From positions 62,001-126,000 of the forward strand of contig DATDFQ010000043.1 in NCBI GenBank assembly GCA_036522515.1: a stretch of 64,000 nucleotides of DNA. Reading direction: 5' to 3'. A program made the translations under genes and the position numbers. Source of the stretch: Bacteroidota bacterium. GTDB lineage: Bacteria > Bacteroidota > Ignavibacteria > UBA10030 > SZUA-254. Numbering within the stretch: the first letter of the stretch is position 1; each line of letters starts with the position of its first letter. Shown here one piece after another: positions 32,813 to 44,401 of the stretch. Below the pieces are notes generated by a model. The model was not told the origin of the DNA. It ran no database searches and worked only from the letters and a program-made list of their open reading frames with translations.

Positions 32813-34474
32813 ATGAACTTTGCAGGATTATTGATCTGTTTTTTGCTGGCCGGGCCGGCGGTGACGCTCATGATGCCCGCCCGGGCGGAATCTCCCGGGA
32901 CGCTCGAGAAGTACCTTGCCCAGTACTCCCCCTATGAGATGCGGTATGACGCAAGGAAATTCTCCGCGCGCGATCAATCCATCCTGAAGAAACTGGTGGA
33001 GGCTGCCCGCCATCTCGACACGATCTACTGGCTGCAAACCTCAAAATACGGGATGCGTTTGCGGGATAGCCTCGAGGAGAGCGGGTCGCAGGGAACGCTC
33101 CTGACGCTCCTGAAGCGGAACGGAGGGCCCTTCGAGCTCCTGAACTCCTATGCCCCGTTCACGGGCAATCAGTCGTACTACCCCGGAGATGAGCTCTATC
33201 CGCGAGGCATGAGCGAGCAGCAATTTGATGCCTGTTTCAAGAATCTGACAGAGGACCAGAAAAAAGAATTCATGTCACCCTACACCGTCATCAGAGAGGA
33301 CGGGAAAGGGGGGTATCGGGCTGTTCCTTACCACGAGGAGTATAAGGAGCATCTGATCCCAATCGCAGCCCTCCTGCGCGAATGCGCTGATCTTGCCGAA
33401 AACCAGTCCTTTGCGAAGTTCCTCCGCCTCAAAGCCGATGCCCTCCTCACCGATAACTACTTCGATGCGGATGCCGCATGGATCGACATGCAGGGAAGTC
33501 AGTTCGACATCGTCTTCGGACCTTTTGAAACGTACGCCGACGGTATAAAGGGAGTCAAGGCTAAATATGAGGCGAGTATCGAAGTGATCGATCAGGAAGA
33601 GTCCCGAAAACTCGACATGTACGTCAGTTACCTGAAGGACTTCGAGGAAAATCTGCCGGTTCCGTCCGAGTACAAATCGGAGGTAGCGGGTTTGACCGCG
33701 AAGTTCGTGATTGTCCGGGATATCATACGGACTGGTGAAGCCATCACCGGATACCAGGCCGTTGCCACGAACCTGCCGAACGATCCCGAAGTGCAGGCGA
33801 AAAAGGGGACGAAGAAGACATTCTGGAAGAATATGTTCGAAGCGAGGTTTAACACGATCATCCGTCCGGTGAGCCTGCGCCTGATCGATCCGGAGCAGCA
33901 ACAATACCTCTCGGCGGACGGATTCTTTCAGGACGTCCTGATGCACGAAATCTGTCATGCGATCGGCCCGAAGACCGTGAAGGTGGGCCCGAAGAAGGGG
34001 ATGGCGCTTAACGCCGCGATCGGGCCCGGTTTCAGCCCGCTTGAGGAAGAAAAGGCCGACATCGTCGGCTTGCATTCTCTCACCTACCTCCTGGACAAAG
34101 GCGTGGTCGATAAGTCGAGGGAGAGAGAGGTCTTCGTTTCCTACCTCGGGTCGATGTTCCGTTCGATCAGGTTCGGACTCAACGAGGCCCACGGCAAAGC
34201 GGCGGCGATCGAGCTGAACTACCTGATGAAGGAGGGTGCGGTCACGTACAACGAGTCGAAGAAAACCTGGTCGGTCGAATTTAGCCGGATCCGGGGCGGG
34301 GTCAAGGCTCTCGCCGCCGAACTTTTGAAATTAGAAGGAGACGGGGACGGCGCCCGGGTGCAGGCGTTCTTCGACAAGTGGTCGTTTATGACCCCGCAGC
34401 TTCAGGCAAGCCTGGACCTGGTGAAGGACCTGCCGATCGACGTACTCCCGAACTATACGATTCAATGGGAATGA
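32813..34474 (+). CDS. Exported zinc peptidase, dipeptidyl-peptidase III-like
   Basis: 553 residues with a signal peptide (residues 1-25, ending A-R-A-E). The zinc site is H-E-I-C-H-A-I-G near residue 383, with a downstream [10 protein letters not shown] that supplies the third ligand. This combination is typical of the M49-like peptidases of FCB bacteria rather than of classical DPP III, whose motif is HELLGH. It probably cuts peptides in the periplasm. Ribosome site AAGGAAA before ATG 32819-type context; 13 bases precede the aconitase gene, so the two may be co-transcribed although functionally unrelated. Confidence 0.78.
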   Translation: MNFAGLLICFLLAGPAVTLMMPARAESPGTLEKYLAQYSPYEMRYDARKFSARDQSILKKLVEAARHLDTIYWLQTSKYGMRLRDSLEESGSQGTLLTLLKRNGGPFELLNSYAPFTGNQSYYPGDELYPRGMSEQQFDACFKNLTEDQKKEFMSPYTVIREDGKGGYRAVPYHEEYKEHLIPIAALLRECADLAENQSFAKFLRLKADALLTDNYFDADAAWIDMQGSQFDIVFGPFETYADGIKGVKAKYEASIEVIDQEESRKLDMYVSYLKDFEENLPVPSEYKSEVAGLTAKFVIVRDIIRTGEAITGYQAVATNLPNDPEVQAKKGTKKTFWKNMFEARFNTIIRPVSLRLIDPEQQQYLSADGFFQDVLMHEICHAIGPKTVKVGPKKGMALNAAIGPGFSPLEEEKADIVGLHSLTYLLDKGVVDKSREREVFVSYLGSMFRSIRFGLNEAHGKAAAIELNYLMKEGAVTYNESKKTWSVEFSRIRGGVKALAAELLKLEGDGDGARVQAFFDKWSFMTPQLQASLDLVKDLPIDVLPNYTIQWE

Positions 34475-34487
34475 GAAAGAACAGCGC

Positions 34488-37268
34488 ATGAAAGAGCTTG
34501 ATAGCTTTAAGTCAAGAAAACAGTTAACGGTCGGAGGGGGGACCTACACCATCTGGTCTCTGGCGAAGGCCGGAGGGCCGGAAGAGCTCTCGCGACTCCC
34601 TGTCTGTCTGAAGATCCTCCTTGAAAACCTCCTCCGCCATGAAGACGGAAAGGCGGTCCGCCGGGCGGATATCGACGCCCTCGTTCATTGGGTGCCGAAG
34701 GCAGTACCGGTGAAGGAAATATCGTTCATGCCGGCGAGGGTGCTCCTTCAGGATTTTACCGGCGTCCCCTGCGCGGTCGATCTGGCGATCATGCGCGACG
34801 CGATAGTCCGGATGGGGGGCGATCCCAGGAGGATCAACCCTCTCCAGCCCGTGGACCTTGTGATCGATCATTCGGTCCAGGTCGATCAGTTCGGTGGTGC
34901 CGGCGCGTTCCGGCTCAATTCGGAGAAGGAGTTGGAGCGGAATAGGGAGCGTTATGCGTTTCTCCGATGGTCTCAGCAGGCGTTCAACAACTTCCGGGTC
35001 GTCCCCCCGGATACCGGGATCGTGCACCAGGTGAACCTTGAATATCTTGCGCAGGTGGTCTTCAGCGGCCTGGCCGGGGGGGACACCATCGCGTATCCCG
35101 ACACCCTCGTCGGCACCGATTCGCACACGACGATGATCAACGGCCTCGGGGTGCTGGGGTGGGGGGTCGGCGGGATCGAGGCGGAGGCGGCCATGCTCGG
35201 CCAGCCGATCTCGATGCTGATCCCGCAGGTTGTCGGTTTCAGATTATCGGGCTCGCTGCGCACCGGCGCGACCGCGACCGATCTTGTTCTCACGGTGACT
35301 CAGATGCTCCGGAAAAAGGGGGTCGTCGGAAAATTTGTCGAGTTTTTCGGTTCGGGCCTGGGATCTCTCACCGTGGCCGACCGCGCGACGATCGCGAACA
35401 TGTCGCCTGAATATGGCGCCACGATGGGGTTCTTTCCCGTGGACGAGGAGACCTTGAACTATCTCCGGTTCACCGGCCGGTCCGAGGAGCAGGTGGCTCT
35501 CGTGAAGGCTTATTCCGTCGAGCAGGGACTCTTCCATTCGGAAGCCTCGCCCGAGCCCTCCTTCACCGACACGATCGAGCTCGATCTCGCCAGCGTCGAG
35601 CCGAGCCTGGCCGGGCCGAAGCGGCCGCAGGACCGCGTCGCTCTCTCCGAGGCAAAGGGTTCGTTCCGGAAAGCGCTCGTCGATATGCTCGAGAGCAGGG
35701 GGAAGAAACTGGATCGCGACGAGGTCGCAGGCTGGCTCGGGGAAGGGGGGAGCAACGATGTGGCAAAGACGGGAGCTCCGCATGCTCCGGCTCCGTTTTC
35801 CCACCTCCTCGGGAAAGCGACCGTGCAGAACGACGGCACGGAATACCAGATCGGACACGGTTCGGTCACCATTGCCGCCATCACAAGCTGCACGAATACG
35901 TCGAATCCTTCGGTGATGATCGCCGCCGGTTTGCTCGCAAGGAACGCCGTCAAGCGGGGTCTTCGTACAAAACCGTGGGTGAAAACCAGCCTGGCTCCCG
36001 GCTCGAAAGTCGTGACCGATTATCTTCAGGCCGCGGGGCTCTCGGAACCCTTGGAGGCGCTCGGATTTTATCTGGTCGGATACGGGTGCACGACGTGCAT
36101 CGGAAACAGCGGTCCTCTCCCCGAGCATGTCGCCTCCGCGGTGAAGGAAAAGGACCTCGTCGCCGTCGCGGTCCTTTCGGGAAACCGGAATTTCGAGGGG
36201 CGTATCAACGCGCTGGTAAGGGCGAATTATCTCGCATCGCCGCCTCTGGTCGTGGCGTACGCGATCGCGGGAACGATGGACATCGACATTCAGAACGAAC
36301 CCCTCGGGACGGACGGCGAGGGCCGGCCCGTGTACCTCAGGGAAATCTGGCCGTCTCCACGGGACATCGAGGAGACAATCCTCTCATCGGTGCGATCCGA
36401 CATGTTCCGGAAGGAGTATGCTGATGTATTTCAGGGGGACGAACAGTGGAAGGCGCTGAGTGTGCCGACCGGCGACCGGTACGCGTGGGACCCGCAGTCG
36501 ACGTACATCAAAGCGGCCCCGTTCTTCGAGGAGATGCCTCTCACGCCAAAGCCCCTTGCCGATATCAGGGGCGCCCGGGTGCTCGTGATGGTGGGCGATT
36601 CGGTGACGACCGATCACATTTCTCCCGCGGGGAACATTCCCGCAAAGAGCCCCGCGGGAGCCTACCTGATCGACCGCGGAATCGAGGCGAAGGACTTCAA
36701 CTCCTACGGCTCGCGGAGGGGCAACCATGAGGTCATGATGCGCGGCACCTTCGCGAACATCCGGTTGAGAAACCTGCTGGCGCCGGGAACCGAGGGGGGA
36801 TGGACACTTCACCCTTCGTCGAAAGAACCGGTTTCGATTTTTGAGGCCTCGGAGAAGTTCAAAGGAGAGGGAGTTCCACTGATCGTCATCGCCGGAAAAG
36901 AGTACGGATCGGGTTCGTCCCGGGACTGGGCGGCGAAGGGCCCGCGGCTGCTCGGCGTAAGAGCGGTCATCGCCGAAAGCTTTGAGCGGATCCACCGGAG
37001 CAACCTGATCGGAATGGGAATACTACCTCTGCAGTTCGCAGAGGGAGAAAACCCCCGTTCGCTCGGGCTCAGCGGATTCGAGAGCTACGATATCGAAGGG
37101 ATAGACCAGAACCTCCATCCCGGCAAGAAGCTTCGCGTCGCAGCCACGGCAGAGGGGGGAAAGGTGCACTCCTTCACGACCCTCTGCCGGATCGACACCC
37201 CGATGGAGGTCGATTACTACCGGAACGACGGAATCCTGCAATTCGTATTGCGCTCACTCCTCCGATAG
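34488..37268 (+). CDS. acnA: Aconitate hydratase A
   Basis: 926 residues, AcnA/IRP type. It interconverts citrate and isocitrate in the TCA cycle. The 4Fe-4S ligands are in S-C-T-N-T-S near residue 466 and G-C-T-T-C-I-G near 533. D-S-H-T-T-M and the C-terminal swivelling domain ([26 protein letters not shown]) are intact. It is somewhat longer than E. coli AcnA because of an insert before the first Cys (around residues 395-450). Confidence 0.95.
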   Translation: MKELDSFKSRKQLTVGGGTYTIWSLAKAGGPEELSRLPVCLKILLENLLRHEDGKAVRRADIDALVHWVPKAVPVKEISFMPARVLLQDFTGVPCAVDLAIMRDAIVRMGGDPRRINPLQPVDLVIDHSVQVDQFGGAGAFRLNSEKELERNRERYAFLRWSQQAFNNFRVVPPDTGIVHQVNLEYLAQVVFSGLAGGDTIAYPDTLVGTDSHTTMINGLGVLGWGVGGIEAEAAMLGQPISMLIPQVVGFRLSGSLRTGATATDLVLTVTQMLRKKGVVGKFVEFFGSGLGSLTVADRATIANMSPEYGATMGFFPVDEETLNYLRFTGRSEEQVALVKAYSVEQGLFHSEASPEPSFTDTIELDLASVEPSLAGPKRPQDRVALSEAKGSFRKALVDMLESRGKKLDRDEVAGWLGEGGSNDVAKTGAPHAPAPFSHLLGKATVQNDGTEYQIGHGSVTIAAITSCTNTSNPSVMIAAGLLARNAVKRGLRTKPWVKTSLAPGSKVVTDYLQAAGLSEPLEALGFYLVGYGCTTCIGNSGPLPEHVASAVKEKDLVAVAVLSGNRNFEGRINALVRANYLASPPLVVAYAIAGTMDIDIQNEPLGTDGEGRPVYLREIWPSPRDIEETILSSVRSDMFRKEYADVFQGDEQWKALSVPTGDRYAWDPQSTYIKAAPFFEEMPLTPKPLADIRGARVLVMVGDSVTTDHISPAGNIPAKSPAGAYLIDRGIEAKDFNSYGSRRGNHEVMMRGTFANIRLRNLLAPGTEGGWTLHPSSKEPVSIFEASEKFKGEGVPLIVIAGKEYGSGSSRDWAAKGPRLLGVRAVIAESFERIHRSNLIGMGILPLQFAEGENPRSLGLSGFESYDIEGIDQNLHPGKKLRVAATAEGGKVHSFTTLCRIDTPMEVDYYRNDGILQFVLRSLLR

Positions 37269-37281
37269 GAGGAAACGGGCC

Positions 37282-39678
37282 TCAATTCACCACGACACGG
37301 GCGACTTCCCGCGCGTCATCCGCTTTGGTCAACCCCACCTGCGGTGTCAGGGCCCATCTCAGGACCTCCGCCATTTCTTTCACGAAATGAAACTCGAGGC
37401 TTGCCGCAATGCCGGCGGGCAACTCGTCAATGTCGTTCTTATTGCGTTCCGGCAGGATGATGACCTTGATCCCCGCACGATGGGCGGCGAGCACCTTTTC
37501 CCGTATCCCGCCTACCGGGAGTACGGCCCCTCGAAGAGTGATCTCTCCCGTCATGGCAAGATCCTTCCGCACCAGACGTCCCGTCAGGAGCGATACCAAC
37601 GCCGAAAAGATCGTAACGCCGGCGGAGGGTCCGTCTTTCGGCGTCGCCCCGGCGGGGACGTGGATATGAATGTCGTTTTGCAGTCGAAACCGGTCCTCGA
37701 CGTTCAGGCTGCCCGCGTTTGACGCGATATAGCTGAGCGCGGCGAGCGCCGATTCTTTCATGACGTCACCGAGTTGCCCCGTAAGCACCAGGTTTCCCCG
37801 ACCCTTCATTTTGGTGGCTTCGACGAAGAGGATGTCTCCCCCGACCGGAGTCCAGGCGAGGCCGGTGGCGATTCCGGGCCTGTCGATCCTCTCGGCAACC
37901 TCCGGGTAGAACCTCTGTTTGCCCATGAACCCGGTGAGGTCTCCGGGGCGAACCACCTGCTGTCCCGTCTTTCCCTCGGCGACTCCCCGGGCGACGCCGC
38001 GCGATACTTCGGCGATCCGTCGTTCGAGCGACCTTACGCCCGCCTCGCGCGTATAACCGTGTATGATCTGCCTGATCGCGTCATCCTCGAAGAGGACGCT
38101 CTCCTCCTGTAACCCGTGCTCCTTCACCTGCTTGGGAATCAGGAATCTCTTGGCGATATGGAGTTTCTCTTCTTCCACGTAGCTCGGGATCTCGACGATT
38201 TCCATCCTGTCCCGCAAGGGAGGGAGAATCGGATCGAGCATGTTGGCGGTTGCGATGAAGAGCACCTGCGAGAGATCGAACGGCTGGTCGATGTAATGGT
38301 CGTTGAACGAATTATTCTGTTCCGGATCGAGAACCTCCAGGAGCGCCGATGAGGGATCTCCGTGAAAATCCATCCCGAGCTTGTCGACCTCGTCGAGCAT
38401 GAAGACCGGGTTGTTGGATCCCGCCTTCTTGAGGCCCTGGATGATTCTCCCCGGGAGGGCGCCGATATAGGTCCGCCGGTGGCCCCTGATCTCCGCCTCG
38501 TCGTGAACTCCTCCGAGCGAGATCCGTATGAATTTCCTTCCGAGCGCGTTCGCGATCGATTTGCCGAGGGACGTCTTTCCCACGCCCGGCGGCCCCACGA
38601 AACAGAGGATCGGCCCCCGCATGTCGTTCTTCAGCTTGCGGACCGCAAGATACTCGAGGATCCGGTTCTTCACCTTCTCGAGCCCATAATGGTCGGACTC
38701 CAGGACCTGACGTGCCTTTGGAATGTCGATATTGTCCGGTGTGGAGACGAGCCAGGGAAGGTCGAGCAACCACTCGATGTACGTTCGCGCGACAGTCGAT
38801 TCCGCCGACGAGGAGTGCATCCGGGCAAGGCGTTGAAGCTCCTTCTCAACGGTTTTCCGGACCTCATCCGGCAGTTTGGCCTCTGCCGCCCGCTGCCGCA
38901 ATTCCTTCGTTTCCGCAGAATCGGCATCGTCGCCGAGCTCCTTGTTGATCGCCTTCAGCTGCTCGCGGAGATAAAACTCCCGTTGTGTCTTGGTGATTTC
39001 CTCCTGCACATCGGACTGAATCTTGTTTCCGAGTTCGAGCCCCTGAAGCGTCGTGATGAGGAACCGGTGTGCGCGCTGCAACCGCTCCTTTACTCCGAGC
39101 GTTTCGAGGATCGCCTGTTTTTCCTCCAGCCCCCCGCTGAGCATGGAGATCGCAATATCGGCGAGGGCGCCGGGCTCGCCGAGATTGAGCACGACGGAGA
39201 GTTGTTCTTCGTTCAGTTCCGGCGAGAGCTCGACGATCTTATGAAACACGCTCTTGATCGCCGATGCGAGCGCCTCGATCTCGATCCCCGCCGCCGCTTC
39301 ATCCTCAATCTGGTGAGCGACGACTTTGATATACGGCTCGACCTGGAGGAACGACAGGACCCGCGCCCGGGCGAGTCCCTGCACGAGAATGCTCTTCGTT
39401 CCGTCGGGAAGCGTAAAGACTTTCAGGATTTTCCCCAGAGTCCCGAGCGTATGGAGATCGGCGGCTGCCGGTGCCGTCACCGCCCCGTCCCGTTGGGTCA
39501 GGAGAAGAATGGGAAGGTTGTCCCGCTGCGCCTCCTCGAGCACACGGAGGCTGCTTTCCCGGCCGACTGAGAGGGGGAGCACCTGGCGCGGGAAAAAGAC
39601 CGCGTTGCGCAGGGGCAAAACGACGTAGGTTTCGGGAATCTGGACTATACGGTCGAGCGGTTTCTTTTGGCTTGCCAT
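37282..39678 (-). CDS. lon: ATP-dependent Lon protease
   Basis: 798 residues: N-terminal LAN substrate domain (Y-V-V-L-P-L-R-N-A-V-F-F-P), coiled region, AAA+ module with Walker A G-P-P-G-V-G-K-T-S near residue 360 and Walker B V-F-M-L-D-E-V-D-K, and the protease domain with catalytic Ser in K-D-G-P-S-A-G near 680 and Lys in I-R-E-K-V-L about 43 residues later. It degrades misfolded and regulatory proteins in the cytoplasm. AAGGA precedes ATG 39678. Convergent with acnA, only 13 bases apart and without a hairpin. Confidence 0.97.
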   Translation of the reverse strand: MASQKKPLDRIVQIPETYVVLPLRNAVFFPRQVLPLSVGRESSLRVLEEAQRDNLPILLLTQRDGAVTAPAAADLHTLGTLGKILKVFTLPDGTKSILVQGLARARVLSFLQVEPYIKVVAHQIEDEAAAGIEIEALASAIKSVFHKIVELSPELNEEQLSVVLNLGEPGALADIAISMLSGGLEEKQAILETLGVKERLQRAHRFLITTLQGLELGNKIQSDVQEEITKTQREFYLREQLKAINKELGDDADSAETKELRQRAAEAKLPDEVRKTVEKELQRLARMHSSSAESTVARTYIEWLLDLPWLVSTPDNIDIPKARQVLESDHYGLEKVKNRILEYLAVRKLKNDMRGPILCFVGPPGVGKTSLGKSIANALGRKFIRISLGGVHDEAEIRGHRRTYIGALPGRIIQGLKKAGSNNPVFMLDEVDKLGMDFHGDPSSALLEVLDPEQNNSFNDHYIDQPFDLSQVLFIATANMLDPILPPLRDRMEIVEIPSYVEEEKLHIAKRFLIPKQVKEHGLQEESVLFEDDAIRQIIHGYTREAGVRSLERRIAEVSRGVARGVAEGKTGQQVVRPGDLTGFMGKQRFYPEVAERIDRPGIATGLAWTPVGGDILFVEATKMKGRGNLVLTGQLGDVMKESALAALSYIASNAGSLNVEDRFRLQNDIHIHVPAGATPKDGPSAGVTIFSALVSLLTGRLVRKDLAMTGEITLRGAVLPVGGIREKVLAAHRAGIKVIILPERNKNDIDELPAGIAASLEFHFVKEMAEVLRWALTPQVGLTKADDAREVARVVVN

Positions 39679-40241
39679 CGTGATATCCTTTCATGCCTCC
39701 ATGAATTTCGGTTCGGGTATTTCGCGCCGTTGTTCTGGCGCGCACGTTCGGGTACGGATCAAATAAAAATGGGCGGGCCATCCTTCACCGCCGGAGGGAA
39801 ATGGGTCAAACATCGTGCCATGAGTGAAAAGGCCTGAATGAGGCCGGATTCGAGACCGGGGCCTGTCGTGCTCCTGCGATGTGAGGCGATGATGCGACTC
39901 GTTGGCAGTCACGGGAGCCACTTCTTCAGAACCTTGCTGACAAGGTGTCAATCGATCACCTGAGTGTGCTGGATGAATTTCAGCCGCCAAACCGAACAAA
40001 CGCAGGCTAAAGCCTGCGCCTACCAAGCCCGGGGCATCCCGATATGCATTCCGCCGCGGAGCGGCGGAACGAGAACCGGGGTATAGGTAGCCGCAAGCTT
40101 CAGCTTGCGGGTTTTTCCTCGAGGAGTTGTGCCATGGCGGGAAAAAGACCGCAGCCTAAAGGCTGCGGCTACCCTCCCCGAATGATCGATGCAGCCTGAA
40201 GGCTGCTGTTACCAAGCCCGGGATATCCGTGGCCGCGATTC
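39679..40241. other. Intergenic region between lon and acs, rich in hairpin repeats
   Basis: About 560 bases without a credible gene. The first ~300 bases hold nothing I recognise, and no heat-shock-type promoter could be fixed for lon. From 39998 onward there are four family-1 REP-like units (listed separately) and one extra perfect hairpin, TTCCGCCGC-GGA-GCGGCGGAA at 40049-40069. Confidence 0.6.
39998..40213. repeat. REP-like palindromic repeats, four units (family 1)
   Basis: Units at 39998-40024 (stem CGCAGGCT/AGCCTGCG, ends CCTACC), 40086-40111 (begins GGTAGCCGCAAGCT, reverse orientation), 40149-40173 (CCGCAGCCT/AGGCTGCGG, ends GGCTACC) and 40191-40213 (GCAGCCT/AGGCTGC, ends TGTTACC, a degenerate copy). 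Compensated stem differences between units (GCAGG, GCAGC, GCAAG) show that the pairing, not the exact bases, is kept. Confidence 0.85.
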
Positions 40242-40272
40242 TTGATTTTTTCACCGATTTATTGCATGTTTA
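40242..40272 (+). promoter_or_regulatory. Possible acs promoter
   Basis: TTG (40242-40244), 20 bases, CATGTTTA (40265-40272), a two-mismatch version of TAnnTTTG at the spacing used elsewhere in the window. It would start transcription near 40279, 25 bases before ATG 40304. Confidence 0.35.
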
Positions 40273-40303
40273 CCAATCACAATTAGTCGAACGCCTGGTT
40301 CCG

Positions 40304-42274
40304 ATGAAATCATCCCCCCCTGTGGTTGCCTCGCATCTTACCACAATCCTTCATGAAAAACGCACATTCCTGCCGGGAAAGAATTTCTCGAAACTTGCCC
40401 ATTTTCACTCCCTGGCGGAGTATAAGAAGCTCTACCGGTCGTCATTGAAGGACCCTGAAAAGTTCTGGGCCAGGGCCGCCAACGAGCTCCACTGGTTCAA
40501 GAAATGGCATACCGTTCTGCAGTGGAAGTATCCGTTCGCGAAGTGGTTCCTCGGCGGAAAGTTGAACGTGTCGTATAATTGCCTCGACCGGCATCTGGAC
40601 ACCTGGAGAAAGAATAAGGCGGCCATTATCTGGGAGGGCGAGCCGGGGGAGAGCCGAACCCTCACCTATCAGGCGCTTCACGGCGAGGTGTGCCGGTTCG
40701 CGAACGTGCTGAAAAAACTCGGGGCGCGGAAGGGAGACCGGGTCGCGATCTACATGCCCCTGGTCCCCGAGCTGGCGATCGCGATGCTGGCCTGCTCCCG
40801 GATCGGCGCGACTCACTCGGTGATCTTCGGCGGGTTCAGCTCGCAGGCGATCGTCGACCGGATTCAGGATGCGCAGGCCAAGTTGATCATCACCGCGGAC
40901 GCCGGGTACCGGCGGGGAACAGTGATACCGTTGAAAAAAAACGTCGATGACGCGCTTCCCCGAACCCCCACGGTCGAGGCGGTGGTCGTCCTGAAACGCG
41001 TCGGCATGGATATTCCGATGGAACCCGGGAGGGATTACTGGTGGGAAGAGATGATGGCGGCCGTCCCGGGGGAGTGCGAAGCGGAAGCGCTTGACGCCGA
41101 GCATCCGCTCTTCATACTCTACACAAGCGGAACCACAGGGAAGCCGAAGGGGGTGGTTCATACCACCGGCGGGTATCTCACCGGCGCCCATCTGACGAGC
41201 AAATGGGTCTTCGACCTCAGGGACGAGGATACGTTTTGGTGCACCGCCGATATCGGGTGGGTCACCGGACACTCCTATGTCGTCTATGGGCCCCTCTCTA
41301 ACGGGGCGACGACTCTCATGTACGAGGGAGCTCCCAACTGGCCCGAGCCCGACCGTTTCTGGAAGATCATCGAGCGCTACCGCGTCAACATTTTTTATAC
41401 CGCCCCCACCGCCATACGCGCGTTCACCAGGTGGGGGGAGCAATGGCCGATGAAGCACGACCTCACTTCGCTCCGGTTACTCGGAACGGTCGGCGAGCCG
41501 ATCAACCCCGAGGCCTGGATGTGGTACCACAAGATCATCGGAGGGGGACGCTGTCCGATCGTGGACACCTGGTGGCAGACGGAGACCGGGGCGATCATGA
41601 TCACTCCGCTTCCCGGGGCCACACCGACCAAACCGGGCTCGGCCACGATGCCGTTCCCCGGTATCGCCGCGGATATTCTGGACAGGCAGGGGAAACCCGT
41701 GGGAAAGAATCAGGGGGGGTACCTCGTCATCTCCAAACCCTGGCCCTCGATGCTCCGCACGATCTACAGGGACCCCGACCGGTACCGGGCGCAGTACTGG
41801 AGCGAGATACCGGGCGTCTATTTCACGGGCGACGGGGCCCGCCGGGATGAGGACGGGTATTACTGGATCATGGGGCGGGTCGACGACGTGATCAACGTCT
41901 CGGGGCACCGTCTCGGCACCGCCGAGATCGAGAGCGCCCTCGTGAGCCATCCGTTCGTCGCGGAAGCCGCGGTCGTGGGGAAACCCGACGAGATCAAGGG
42001 GTCGGCCATCTGCGCGTTCGTGACACTCGAGGGAAGCCGCGTCCCCTCCCCGGAGCTCAAGGACGAACTCCGGCTGCACGTCGCGAAGGAGATCGGCCCG
42101 ATGGCGAAACCCGATGAGATCCGGTTCAGCGACGCGCTTCCGAAAACGCGCAGTGGGAAAATCATGCGGAGATTGTTGCGCGAGATCGCCACCAGCGGCG
42201 CGGTGAGCGGCGACACCACCACCCTGGAGGATTTTTCGGTCCTGGAGAAGCTTCGTGCGAGCGAGGAAGAGTAA
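40304..42274 (+). CDS. acs: Acetyl-CoA synthetase (AMP-forming)
   Basis: 656 residues from ATG 40304, matching the usual ~650. It activates acetate through acetyl-AMP to acetyl-CoA. Landmarks: [11 protein letters not shown] near residue 272, the acetate pocket [21 protein letters not shown], the hinge [13 protein letters not shown], and the regulatory acetylatable Lys in T-R-S-G-K-I-M near 618. The frame is open to GTG 40229, but those 25 residues are unlike the family and would start upstream of the predicted promoter, so ATG 40304 is preferred. Confidence 0.95.
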   Translation: MKSSPPVVASHLTTILHEKRTFLPGKNFSKLAHFHSLAEYKKLYRSSLKDPEKFWARAANELHWFKKWHTVLQWKYPFAKWFLGGKLNVSYNCLDRHLDTWRKNKAAIIWEGEPGESRTLTYQALHGEVCRFANVLKKLGARKGDRVAIYMPLVPELAIAMLACSRIGATHSVIFGGFSSQAIVDRIQDAQAKLIITADAGYRRGTVIPLKKNVDDALPRTPTVEAVVVLKRVGMDIPMEPGRDYWWEEMMAAVPGECEAEALDAEHPLFILYTSGTTGKPKGVVHTTGGYLTGAHLTSKWVFDLRDEDTFWCTADIGWVTGHSYVVYGPLSNGATTLMYEGAPNWPEPDRFWKIIERYRVNIFYTAPTAIRAFTRWGEQWPMKHDLTSLRLLGTVGEPINPEAWMWYHKIIGGGRCPIVDTWWQTETGAIMITPLPGATPTKPGSATMPFPGIAADILDRQGKPVGKNQGGYLVISKPWPSMLRTIYRDPDRYRAQYWSEIPGVYFTGDGARRDEDGYYWIMGRVDDVINVSGHRLGTAEIESALVSHPFVAEAAVVGKPDEIKGSAICAFVTLEGSRVPSPELKDELRLHVAKEIGPMAKPDEIRFSDALPKTRSGKIMRRLLREIATSGAVSGDTTTLEDFSVLEKLRASEEE

Positions 42275-42281
42275 CTGATCC

Positions 42282-44249
42282 TTGCTTTCCCTCGATCACA
42301 TCTCGATGCAATACGGAGGCCGCTCGCTCTTCGACGACCTCTCGCTCGTGCTCGGCCCGCACGACCGGATCGGACTGGTGGGATCGAACGGCGCGGGAAA
42401 ATCAACCCTTCTGAAAGTCATCGCCGGAATCATCGCGCCGGACGAGGGAGTCCTCGGGAAGGCGCACTATGTCACGGTCGGATACCTGCCGCAGGATGGA
42501 GTCATCGCCCGGGGAAGCTCCCTCTACAAGGAGGTCGAGATGGCGTTCGAGGACGTCCTGGAGGTCCGTCAGAAACTCGAGGAGGCCCAGGAGCGCCTTG
42601 TTTCCCTTCCTCCGGAGAGCGAAGAGTACGCTGAGACGCTGGGTGTTTACGGCGAGCTTCACCACCGGCTCGAGGACCTCGACGCCTACAGGATGCAATC
42701 CAAGATCGAGCGCGTGCTGATGGGCCTCGGCTTCTCGGTGGAAGATTTCCAGCGGGAGACAGGCGAGTTCAGCGGCGGGTGGCAGATGAGGATCGCGCTC
42801 GCCAAGCTTCTCCTGAAGGAACCCTCGGTGCTCCTGCTCGACGAACCGACGAACCATCTTGACATCGAGTCTCTCCAGTGGTTCGAGCAATACCTTTCGA
42901 ATTACGACGGGACGGTCGTCCTCGTCTCCCACGACCGGCGGTTCCTCGACAACCTGACGACCGGAACGCTCGCCCTGAGCATGGGGAGGATGGAAGTCTA
43001 TGCGGGAAACTATTCCTTTTATCTCAAGGAAAAAGCGGTCCGAAAGGAATTGGCCTCGAACGCGTTCAAGAACCAGCAGCAACAACTGAAGCAGACCCGC
43101 GAGTTCATCGACCGCTTCCGCTATAAAGCGACCAAGGCGCGCCAGGTCCAGAGCCGCATCAAGCAGATGGAAAAGATGGACCTCATCGAGATCGAAGACG
43201 AGGAAGAAGAGATTCATTTTGATTTTCCCACTCCTCAGCCGAGCGGCAGGACGGTGATGGAATTGAAGAACATCTCCAAGAGTTACGGCAAGAAAAGGGT
43301 CTTCGAGGGCTTGAGCTACGATATCGAGCGGGGCGACAAGATCGCCGTCGTGGGAGTGAACGGCGCCGGCAAGTCGACACTCGTGCGCATCCTCGCTGGA
43401 GTCGAACCGCTCGACGGGGGTGAGCGCGCGATGGGGTACAACGTGATTCTTTCCTATTTCGCGCAGCACCAGGCGGAGGAGCTCGATCCCGGGAAAGAGG
43501 CGCTCGAGATCCTGGACGACGCGGCGGTCGGGGAGGTCAGGAAAAAGCTGAGGGCTATTCTCGGTTCGTTTTTGTTTCATGGCGACGACGTCTTCAAACA
43601 GGTGTCCGTCCTCTCCGGGGGCGAGAAGAGCCGGCTCGCGCTTGCCAAGATGCTGCTCCAACCCTCGAATTTCCTGATCATGGATGAGCCGACGAACCAC
43701 CTGGACATGCGCTCCAAGAACGTGCTTCAGGAGGCCCTGGCGAAGTTCACGGGGACGTTTGTCATCGTCTCGCACGATCGCGCATTTCTCGATCCGATCG
43801 TCAATAAAGTTCTCGAACTCCGGCAGGGGGGCGCAAGGACGTTTCCGGGCAACGTGTCAGAATACCTTGATAAACTGAAGTCGGAGCGAAAGGCCGCGAC
43901 AACGCCGGAATCGGGCCCGGGAACCGCCCCGGGATCCTTGCCGCCGCTTCCGTCGACCTCGGGCAAGGAACGGAAGCGCCTGGAGGCCCAGCAGCGCCGG
44001 GAGGTTTCAAAGAAGTTGAAGCCCTCGCAGGAGAAGCTCGGCAGGATCGAAAAGGAGATGGAGACGATGGAGGCCCGCAAACGGGAAATCGAAACGCTGA
44101 TGGCGGAACCCGGCTTTTACAAGAACGGGAATGAAGCCCGAAGGATCTCGCAGGAATACAAGGACATCCAGGGCAAGCTTAATGACGCGTACTATGCCTG
44201 GAACGCCCTGACGCTCGAGATTGAAAAACTGCAAACGGGTGATACTTGA
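42282..44249 (+). CDS. ABC-F family ATPase (translation factor type)
   Basis: 655 residues with no membrane segment: two ABC domains with Walker A G-S-N-G-A-G-K-S-T (near 34) and G-V-N-G-A-G-K-S-T (near 357), signatures F-S-G-G-W-Q-M-R and L-S-G-G-E-K-S-R, and D-E-P-T-N-H-L-D twice. The charged linker between them (Q-Q-Q-Q-L-K-Q-T-R-E-F-I-D-R-F-R) is the arm that reaches the ribosomal P-site tRNA in ABC-F proteins, and the C-terminal ~110 residues form a coiled coil as in Uup. Likely acts on stalled ribosomes. TTG start 7 bases after acs. Confidence 0.9.
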   Translation: MLSLDHISMQYGGRSLFDDLSLVLGPHDRIGLVGSNGAGKSTLLKVIAGIIAPDEGVLGKAHYVTVGYLPQDGVIARGSSLYKEVEMAFEDVLEVRQKLEEAQERLVSLPPESEEYAETLGVYGELHHRLEDLDAYRMQSKIERVLMGLGFSVEDFQRETGEFSGGWQMRIALAKLLLKEPSVLLLDEPTNHLDIESLQWFEQYLSNYDGTVVLVSHDRRFLDNLTTGTLALSMGRMEVYAGNYSFYLKEKAVRKELASNAFKNQQQQLKQTREFIDRFRYKATKARQVQSRIKQMEKMDLIEIEDEEEEIHFDFPTPQPSGRTVMELKNISKSYGKKRVFEGLSYDIERGDKIAVVGVNGAGKSTLVRILAGVEPLDGGERAMGYNVILSYFAQHQAEELDPGKEALEILDDAAVGEVRKKLRAILGSFLFHGDDVFKQVSVLSGGEKSRLALAKMLLQPSNFLIMDEPTNHLDMRSKNVLQEALAKFTGTFVIVSHDRAFLDPIVNKVLELRQGGARTFPGNVSEYLDKLKSERKAATTPESGPGTAPGSLPPLPSTSGKERKRLEAQQRREVSKKLKPSQEKLGRIEKEMETMEARKREIETLMAEPGFYKNGNEARRISQEYKDIQGKLNDAYYAWNALTLEIEKLQTGDT

Positions 44250-44291
44250 CGGGTGTCTGGATGGGCAGTCGTTCCGCATATTCGTCTTATC

Positions 44292-44370
44292 TCGTCATCC
44301 CGACATGTTTTAGGTCGGGATCTTTCTAAACCCCTTGAAAGATGCTGACCAACAGCATGTCAGCATGACG
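44292..44370. repeat. Composite palindromic intergenic element
   Basis: Outer arms CGTCAT...GATCTTTC and GAAAGAT...ATGACG pair with each other; inside the left arm is the hairpin ATCCCGAC-N9-GTCGGGAT and inside the right arm GCTGAC...GTCAGC. The left hairpin followed by CTTTCT could also end the ABC-F transcript. It lies between the ABC-F gene and the glutamate dehydrogenase promoter and differs from REP families 1 and 2. Confidence 0.75.
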
Positions 44371-44401
44371 TTAGTAGGATATGCCTTCGTCGGCGCCGTT
44401 C

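Noticed and set aside
38362..39570. 402-codon plus-strand frame opposite lon
   Set aside because: Shadow of lon; no recognisable domain.
39998..40213. CRISPR array between lon and acs
   Set aside because: The units vary in sequence, orientation and spacing and are individually palindromic, which fits REP-like elements and not identical direct repeats with uniform spacers; no cas gene is near.
40229..40303. Upstream GTG start for acs
   Set aside because: It would add 25 residues unlike the family and lies upstream of the likely promoter; ATG 40304 gives the usual length.
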